Below are positions 58,958-64,000 of a DNA stretch of 64,000 bases, one piece after another. Source of the DNA: JALYGJ01 sp963781705 (lineage in GTDB: Bacteria; Chloroflexota; Limnocylindria; Limnocylindrales; CSP1-4); assembly GCA_963781705.1 (NCBI GenBank), contig CAWAGP010000001.1, forward strand, positions 496,001 to 560,000. The letters are read 5' to 3'. Below the pieces are notes generated by a model. It searched no databases. It was not told the DNA's origin and saw only the letters and a program-made list of their open reading frames with translations. The translations under genes were made by a program, and so were the position numbers. Each line of letters opens with the position of its first letter. Positions within the stretch are counted from its first letter, which is position 1.

Positions 58958-60293
58958 GGTCGGGAGCCTCGGCCGACTCGATGTGGACATCCAGGAAGTG
59001 AGTGGCGCACGAGATGCACGGGTCGTAGGCGCGCACGAGTTGCTCGAGCCGATGGCTCGCATCGGCGTGCGGCAGGGCCAGCACCGACGGCGCGAAATCG
59101 GTCAGGTCGGCCTCGATGGCAGCCTGGTTCTGGCTGGTCGGCGGGACGATGCGGGCATGCTTGACGAGGCCCTGCTCGTCGACGTCATAGCGGTGGAAGA
59201 GCAGTCCCCGCGGCGCCTCGGTTGCCCAGCCGGTCGTGCCCGCGCGCGGCTCCCAGGCAACCGACGGAGCGTCGGGTGGTGAGTAGGCTTCGACGATATC
59301 GATCGCATCGGCGGTCGCGTGGACGAGCTCGACCGCGCGTGCGGCGATGGCCCAGAACGGGTTGCGCCTGATCTCGCGCGCGAGACCGAGCGTGCCGAGC
59401 GCCTCGCGGGCGAGCGGATGCAGCTTCTCGGCATTGAGCGTGATGCGTGCGGAAGGTCCGAGCAGGTACACGTCGCCCGCATGGGTGCGCGCCTGCAGCG
59501 CGTTCGACCAGGCGACCTGGTCCTCCTCGAACGCCTCTTCCCAGCGATTGATGGGCACGTCGAGCCCGTCGTTGGAGACGATGCGCCCCTCGTTCATGGG
59601 GTACTCGTCGGGATGGCGCAGCGAGACCAGCCGCGGCTCGCGCTCGAAGACTGGCGCTGACAGCGTGCCGACCAGCTCGACGGTCGCCTGGGCCAGGCGC
59701 AGCGCTTCCTCGAGCCGCGGCCGCATGGCGCGCAGCTCGGCCCTCGTGGGTACACGGCTGAAGCCGCCGACGCGGACCGTCAGCGGGTGAATCGGCCGCG
59801 CCCCAAGGAGCGCCACCAGGTCGTTGCCGATCTTCTTGAGCTTCAGGCCCTGCTCGACCACGGCGCGGTGGTCGGCCGCCATCTCGATCGCGCTCTCGTA
59901 GCCCAGGAAGTCGGGCGCATGCAGCAGGTACACATGCAGCGCGTGGCTCTCGATCCACTCGCCGCAGTAAAACAGCCGGCGCAGGGCGCGGATCTGCGGA
60001 CCGACCTCAACTCTGAACAGCCGCTCGAACGCGTGCACGGCACTCATCTGGTAGGCGATCGGGCAGATGCCGCAGATGCGCGAGACGATGTCGATCACCT
60101 CGTCCGGCGAGCGACCCACGACCAGCTGCTCGAAGTAGCGCGGCGCCTCGAAGATGCCCAGCTGGGCGCCGATGACCTGGCCGTCGGCAACGCGCAGCTT
60201 GAGCGAGCCTTCGCCCTCGACGCGCGTCAACTGGCCGATATCAAACTCGCGGTCCACGCCCTCGGCGGCTGGATGGCTGAGCGTGTGGGTCAC
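58950..60293 (-). CDS. [NiFe]-hydrogenase large (alpha) subunit, group 3b-like
   Basis: 447 residues. The four nickel-iron cysteines are present: Cys74 and Cys77 in RICGICPIAYQ, Cys426 and Cys429 in DPCISCATHF. The residues after CATH (about 14) are the tail expected to be cut off by the maturation protease encoded next. The overall layout (short alpha subunit, FDIGQLTRVEGEGSL start) fits cytoplasmic NAD(P)-linked group 3b enzymes. GTG 60293 overlaps the stop of the small-subunit gene (GTGA). Confidence 0.95.
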   Translation of the reverse strand: MTHTLSHPAAEGVDREFDIGQLTRVEGEGSLKLRVADGQVIGAQLGIFEAPRYFEQLVVGRSPDEVIDIVSRICGICPIAYQMSAVHAFERLFRVEVGPQIRALRRLFYCGEWIESHALHVYLLHAPDFLGYESAIEMAADHRAVVEQGLKLKKIGNDLVALLGARPIHPLTVRVGGFSRVPTRAELRAMRPRLEEALRLAQATVELVGTLSAPVFEREPRLVSLRHPDEYPMNEGRIVSNDGLDVPINRWEEAFEEDQVAWSNALQARTHAGDVYLLGPSARITLNAEKLHPLAREALGTLGLAREIRRNPFWAIAARAVELVHATADAIDIVEAYSPPDAPSVAWEPRAGTTGWATEAPRGLLFHRYDVDEQGLVKHARIVPPTSQNQAAIEADLTDFAPSVLALPHADASHRLEQLVRAYDPCISCATHFLDVHIESAEAPDHG

Positions 60294-61117
60294 TGCCGGT
60301 CCTCCCCCTCGACGATGCGCCGGAACGCGGGTGCGTTGACGGTGAAACCGGCGAACAACCGCTTCACCTCCGCCGGCGAGCTGCCATCGGCCGCGAACTG
60401 GCCGGCCAGCGACGGCGTGTTGGCCGCTTCGCGGGGACCGAAGCAGCCGTAGCAGCCGCGCCCGAACGACGGGCACAGCGCCCCACAGCCGGTACGCGTG
60501 ACGGGCCCCAGACAGGCGACCCCCTGGCTGACGAGGATGCACGGATTACCGCGGCGCTTGCATTCGAGGCAGACCGACTCATCGGGCAACTGCGGCCGGC
60601 GGCCGGTCGTCAGCGCGGTGAGCAGCTCGAGCAGTTGAGCCGGAGAAATGGGGCAGCCGTACAGCTCGGCGTCGACGGCCACGTGGTCGGACACCGGCGT
60701 CGAAGTGGCCAGCGACTCGACCAGCTCGGGCCGCGGGTAGACGGCCCTGCGGAAAGCGTCATGGTCGCCCAGGTTGCGCAGCGCCTGGATGCCGCCGCTC
60801 GTGGCACACGCACCGATGGTCACCAGCATGGTCGACTCACGGCGCAGGCGGACGATCTCCTCAGCCTGTTCGGGCGTGCTGATCGAGCCCTCGACCAGCA
60901 GTACGTCGAACGGGCCATGGGAGCGGCGTGAAGTGGCCTCGGCAAACTCGACGATGTCGAAGTGCTCGGTCACGGCCAGCAGCTCGTCTTCGAGATCCAG
61001 CAGGGTCAGCTGGCAGCCGTCGCACGAGGCGAACTTGACCACGCCCACGCGCGGCCGGCGCGCAGCCGCCGCGCGCCCGGCGGCTGGGCGCGGCTGCGGA
61101 TTGACCATGGCAGACAT
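60290..61117 (-). CDS. [NiFe]-hydrogenase small (delta) subunit
   Basis: 275 residues. Cluster-binding motifs are VGVVKFASCDGCQLTLLDLEDEL, LVEGSISTPEQAEEIVRLRRES, TIGACATSGGIQALRN, ELYGCPISPAQLLELL and a Cys-rich tail (CLECKRRGNPCILVSQGVACLGPVTRTGCGALCP, then GCYGCFGP) for three [4Fe-4S] clusters. No Tat signal, so cytoplasmic. MSAM at ATG 61117 shares one base with the stop of the preceding gene. Confidence 0.93.
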   Translation of the reverse strand: MSAMVNPQPRPAAGRAAAARRPRVGVVKFASCDGCQLTLLDLEDELLAVTEHFDIVEFAEATSRRSHGPFDVLLVEGSISTPEQAEEIVRLRRESTMLVTIGACATSGGIQALRNLGDHDAFRRAVYPRPELVESLATSTPVSDHVAVDAELYGCPISPAQLLELLTALTTGRRPQLPDESVCLECKRRGNPCILVSQGVACLGPVTRTGCGALCPSFGRGCYGCFGPREAANTPSLAGQFAADGSSPAEVKRLFAGFTVNAPAFRRIVEGEDRQ

Positions 61118-63144
61118 CACAGACCCTCGATCTCGAACGCGGGGCCGAGCTCGGCCAGCGAGAAGACCGGGCCGTCGCGGCAGACGAAGAAGCGGCCCAG
61201 CTGGCAGTGGCCGCACAGGCCCACGCCACAGTCCATGTGCCGTTCCATGGTCACGAAGATGCGCTCGTCGGGGACGCCACGTTCGCGCAGCACCTCGGCC
61301 GTGGCGCGCATCATCCGCTCGGGGCCACATACGAAGGCGACCGTGCGGTCGCACGAGCACAGCGCACGATCGATCACCTGGGTCACGACGCCGACCCGGC
61401 CGAGCCACTCGGGACCGGCGCGATCGACGGTCTGGGCGACGGTGATGATGCCGCGCGCGTCGAGCGCGTCGAGCTCGTCGACGTACAGGCGGTCGTGCGG
61501 TGTCCGGGCACCGTAGGCGAGGTGGATCGCCGCGATCCGCTCGCGCCGCGCGATCAGGGCGTCCATCAACGGCCGCAGCGGAGCGAGCCCGATACCGCCG
61601 GTGATGATCATCACGTCGCGTCCCTCAGCCAGTTCGACCGGCCAGCCGCGCCCGAACGGGCCGCGCAGGCTGAGCGAGTCGCCGCGCTCCAGCGCGCAGA
61701 TCTTGGCAGTCGCTGCACCGGCAGCGCGGATGGTCAGCTCGAGGCCGTCGGGGTGGTAGCGCGACACGGAGATGGGCGGCACGGCGACGGCCGGCAGGGC
61801 GGCCATGACGAACTGGCCCGGCCGGCCGGCGAGCAGGTCGGCGTCGCCGGTGGCCAGTCGCAGCGTGACGGTGTCGGCCGTTTCGCGCCGCTTGGAGACG
61901 ACATGGGCAGTCGACGCGTGCACCGGCGCGTGGCCGAACGACGGCTGGCCGTCACCCGGCTGAACCGCCTCGATCGTGGGCGGCGCGGCAACGACGAACT
62001 GTTCGCTCGGCGGGGCGCTGCCGGCAATCGCCATCAGCTCTTCGCGTACGTCGATGCCGACCGGGCACCAGGTGATGCAGCGGCCACAGCCCACGCAGCC
62101 GGAGCTGCCGAACTGCGCCCACCACGTCCCGAACTTGTGCGTCAGCCACTGGCGATAACGGTCCGCCACGCGCGGCCGGAAGTTGCCGCCGGCGACGCGC
62201 GCGAAATCGAGCGTGAAGCAGCTGTCCCAGGTGCGCTCGGTGGTGGCCGAATTGCCGTCCAGATCGGAGCGTTGCTCGACACTGGTGCAGAAACAGGTCG
62301 GGCAGACGAGCGTGCAGTTGGCGCACGCCAGGCAGCGCTCGGCGACCTGCGCCCAGCGCGGCGAGTCGGGGGCGGCGATCAGCCGCTCGGGAACGCCGTT
62401 CATCGGCATCGGCTCGCCCATGCTCGCGCGCACCGCCGCGACGGAAGCCTGCGCTGCACCTGCCTGGTCGACCGAGGCCGCTCCAAGCGAGAGCTCAGCG
62501 ATCGCGGCCGCACCGGCCGGCGAGCCGACGCGCACGACGAAACCATCATTCAGCTCGGACAGGGCCAGGTCGAAGCCGCGCGTAACCTCCGGCCCGGTGC
62601 CCATCGACGTGCAGAAGCAGGTGCTGCCGGCCACGGCGCACTCGACGGAAACGATCAGGTTGTCCTTGCGCCGCGCGGCATAGTCGGCGTCTGGGGCCGC
62701 GCCGTCACGCAGCACGCGATCTTGGACCGCGAGTGCCGCGATCTCGCACGCGCGCACGCCCAGGAAGGCGCGCGGTGGGACGGGCTGACGGAGCGGCACC
62801 GGTCGGACTCCATCGTCCGTCGATTCCCAACTGATGCGGGCAACGCTCGGCGGAAAGGTGAAGCGCTTCCATGAAGTCGGGCCGGGCGGCTGGTCGAAGA
62901 CGCGCGCACCCTCGCGCTTGACGAGCCTTGCGTGACCGGGCGCATTGTCGGCACCCCAGCCGGCAGGCAGCTCGTCGGCCGACTCGATCCGCTCGAGCAT
63001 GATCGCCTGGTCACGAACGGTCGGCGCGATCACCTCGCGGCCATCAGCGGCGAGGGCCTGAACGAAGCGGTCGAGATCCTGCCGCGGCAGGAAGAAGGTA
63101 GGTGGCTCGGCGTCCACCGTGGTCGGCGGGATCTGGCTCACCAT
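61117..63144 (-). CDS. Fused beta-gamma electron-transfer/diaphorase subunit of the group 3b hydrogenase
   Basis: One 675-residue chain. Residues about 1-380 match the beta (HydB) subunit, with two ferredoxin-like Cys groups, CLACANCTLVCPTCFC and CVGCGRCITWCPVG, plus an extra STCFCTS. Residues about 400-675 match the gamma (HydG) FAD/NAD(P) reductase: RPGQFVMAALP, the flavin region ISVSRY, GPFGRGWPVE, the nucleotide loop IITGGIGLAPLRPLMDALI, and a [2Fe-2S] group CGVGLCGHCQLGRFFVC. These are normally two genes. It overlaps the upstream cNMP-binding gene by seven bases. Confidence 0.93.
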   Translation of the reverse strand: MVSQIPPTTVDAEPPTFFLPRQDLDRFVQALAADGREVIAPTVRDQAIMLERIESADELPAGWGADNAPGHARLVKREGARVFDQPPGPTSWKRFTFPPSVARISWESTDDGVRPVPLRQPVPPRAFLGVRACEIAALAVQDRVLRDGAAPDADYAARRKDNLIVSVECAVAGSTCFCTSMGTGPEVTRGFDLALSELNDGFVVRVGSPAGAAAIAELSLGAASVDQAGAAQASVAAVRASMGEPMPMNGVPERLIAAPDSPRWAQVAERCLACANCTLVCPTCFCTSVEQRSDLDGNSATTERTWDSCFTLDFARVAGGNFRPRVADRYRQWLTHKFGTWWAQFGSSGCVGCGRCITWCPVGIDVREELMAIAGSAPPSEQFVVAAPPTIEAVQPGDGQPSFGHAPVHASTAHVVSKRRETADTVTLRLATGDADLLAGRPGQFVMAALPAVAVPPISVSRYHPDGLELTIRAAGAATAKICALERGDSLSLRGPFGRGWPVELAEGRDVMIITGGIGLAPLRPLMDALIARRERIAAIHLAYGARTPHDRLYVDELDALDARGIITVAQTVDRAGPEWLGRVGVVTQVIDRALCSCDRTVAFVCGPERMMRATAEVLRERGVPDERIFVTMERHMDCGVGLCGHCQLGRFFVCRDGPVFSLAELGPAFEIEGL

Positions 63145-63665
63145 GGCTCGACCCAGCGCTGGCTGAACAGGTCGAGCAACTGCAGACGCGTTCCCTCGAG
63201 CCGGCGCGCCACCGCGTTGAGCAGCAGCGGGTAGAACTCGGCAGCCAGCTCACTGTCCTGGGCCAATGCTTCGCGCAGCGCGGCGCCATCGAACAGCGCC
63301 AGCTCGGTGGGAACCGTCGCAATCGCCGTCGAACTGGCGCGGTGGGGCGGCACGAGCGCCGACCAACCGACGACGTCGCCCGGTTCGACGGTCAGGATCG
63401 TCACCGGCCCGCGCTCTGGTACGCGCAGGCGCAGTGCAAGGCGGCCGCGGAGCACGATGCCGACGGTGTCGTTCGGTTCTCCCTCGCGGGTCAGGACATC
63501 GCCGACCGATACGGAAGCCAGCCGGCCCAGGTGAGCCAACGCGATGCGCGTCTCGGGCTTCAGGCCGGTCGTCAACCACGCCGCGGCGAGGATGTCGGCC
63601 ACGGCCGGTTTGGCTGTGCTGTTGTCTTCGGTGGTCACGCCTGTTGTGCTCCTTATGTCACTCAT
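63138..63665 (-). CDS. Stand-alone cyclic-nucleotide-binding domain protein
   Basis: 175 residues: VSVGDVLTREGEPNDTVGIVLRGRLALRL, VTILTVEPGDVVGWSALVPPH and a final helix, the Crp/CAP beta-barrel. No helix-turn-helix follows, so it does not look like a DNA-binding Crp. The canonical phosphate-binding Arg of cAMP-responsive Crp is not clear in GWSALVPPHRASSTA. First gene of the hydrogenase operon, overlapping the next by seven bases; it may sense redox or nucleotide state for the enzyme (inference). Confidence 0.85.
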   Translation of the reverse strand: MSDIRSTTGVTTEDNSTAKPAVADILAAAWLTTGLKPETRIALAHLGRLASVSVGDVLTREGEPNDTVGIVLRGRLALRLRVPERGPVTILTVEPGDVVGWSALVPPHRASSTAIATVPTELALFDGAALREALAQDSELAAEFYPLLLNAVARRLEGTRLQLLDLFSQRWVEPW

Positions 63666-63769
63666 CGTGCCGCCCAGCACCCTGCGCTGAAGCGTGCCGT
63701 TTGGCATGAAGCGGCATCCCAGTCGTCACCGCGCGGCCAACGATCGTGGCCGGCCGTCCCATGACAGGG

Positions 63770-64000
63770 TCAGTGGACGCTCCCGCCGATCGCCTGGCCG
63801 ACGACGAACGTCACCGCCGCCGCGGCGCCACCGAGCAGCACCTGGCGCAGTGCACCGAGCAGCAGCGCGCGCCGGGTCAGCACCGCGATACCGGCACCGA
63901 GCACGGCCAGCGCGACGAGACTGGCCAGCAGACTGACGGCAAAGGCGACGCCGCCGCTCATCAGCAGGTAGGGGACGAGCGGCACCAGCGCGCCGAGCGT
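63770..64000 (-). CDS. VIT1/CCC1-family transporter, C-terminal fragment
   Basis: The last 76 residues, whose start lies beyond the window. It has three hydrophobic segments (TLGALVPLVPYLLMSGG, AVSLLASLVALAVLGAGIAVL, LRQVLLGGAAAAVTFVVGQAIG), very like the end of the VIT domain at 38330 (GALVPLIAFLLGSG, LRQVLIGAAAASVTYAVG). Whether it also has a ferritin-like domain cannot be seen. Confidence 0.85.
   Translation of the reverse strand, partial: TLGALVPLVPYLLMSGGVAFAVSLLASLVALAVLGAGIAVLTRRALLLGALRQVLLGGAAAAVTFVVGQAIGGSVH

Noticed and set aside
61207..62874. Long open frame antisense to the hydrogenase fusion gene
   Set aside because: The composition is typical of a shadow frame, and the sense gene is certain.

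Overview
This is a GC-rich (roughly two-thirds G+C by eye), densely packed bacterial chromosome segment with many overlapping stop/start codons and frequent GTG starts. Lipobox proteins and twin small secreted proteins, class III cyclase-ATPase regulators, a CASTOR/POLLUX-like channel protein, a group 3b-type [NiFe]-hydrogenase and a SUF operon with a Rieske protein suggest a free-living soil or freshwater Chloroflexota (Limnocylindria-like) or possibly an actinomycete. That placement is inference; the window has no rRNA or other phylogenetic marker. I found no tRNA, CRISPR array, transposase or phage gene.

Left part (1-24 kb): the tail of an ABC-2 permease, a VapBC-type toxin-antitoxin pair, a trans-sulfuration PLP enzyme, a secreted polysaccharide deacetylase framed by a perfect 23-bp direct repeat, a divergent SGNH lipoprotein / HAD acid phosphatase pair, a tryptophanase, a cyclase-ATPase-TPR regulator, and a group of small secreted two-cysteine proteins (7288, 11370, 11943, 12511). 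One of these is cut short by an in-frame TAG. Then come an S9 peptidase, PEP carboxykinase, an HTH protein fused to a PD-(D/E)XK nuclease fold, a DMT exporter, a one-chain molybdenum hydroxylase, a UbiA prenyltransferase, an acetyltransferase, a PAS-GGDEF cyclase and a decayed CBS-domain remnant.

Middle (24.4-35.1 kb): a complete L-arabinose cluster with a LacI-type regulator, ribulokinase, an M24-like protein, an ABC importer (permease, half-size ATPase, binding lipoprotein), ribulose-5-phosphate 4-epimerase, a zinc alcohol dehydrogenase and arabinose isomerase. Two palindromes with related GCAATCG half-sites sit on good sigma-70-type promoters and look like the regulon operators. The cluster lies between an old CBS-domain fragment and an intact cystathionine beta-synthase, which with the enzyme at 915 could form a reverse trans-sulfuration route.

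Right part (35-64 kb): lgt, a small membrane protein, a cupin, a rubrerythrin-VIT1 fusion, an ornithine cyclodeaminase-like protein, the sufB-sufD-Rieske operon with a clear promoter and overlapping inverted repeat, another small secreted protein, lysC-asd, a repeat-rich 380-base spacer, a methyltransferase/GNAT pair, lipoproteins, a SnoaL-like protein, a class V aminotransferase, a three-blade lectin-like protein back to back with the CASTOR/POLLUX-like protein, and a TMEM175-like channel. The window ends in a tightly overlapped hydrogenase operon read leftward (cNMP-binding protein, fused diaphorase/electron-transfer subunit, small subunit, large subunit, maturation protease, HypC-like chaperone, conserved unknown) and a second VIT-family protein running off the edge.
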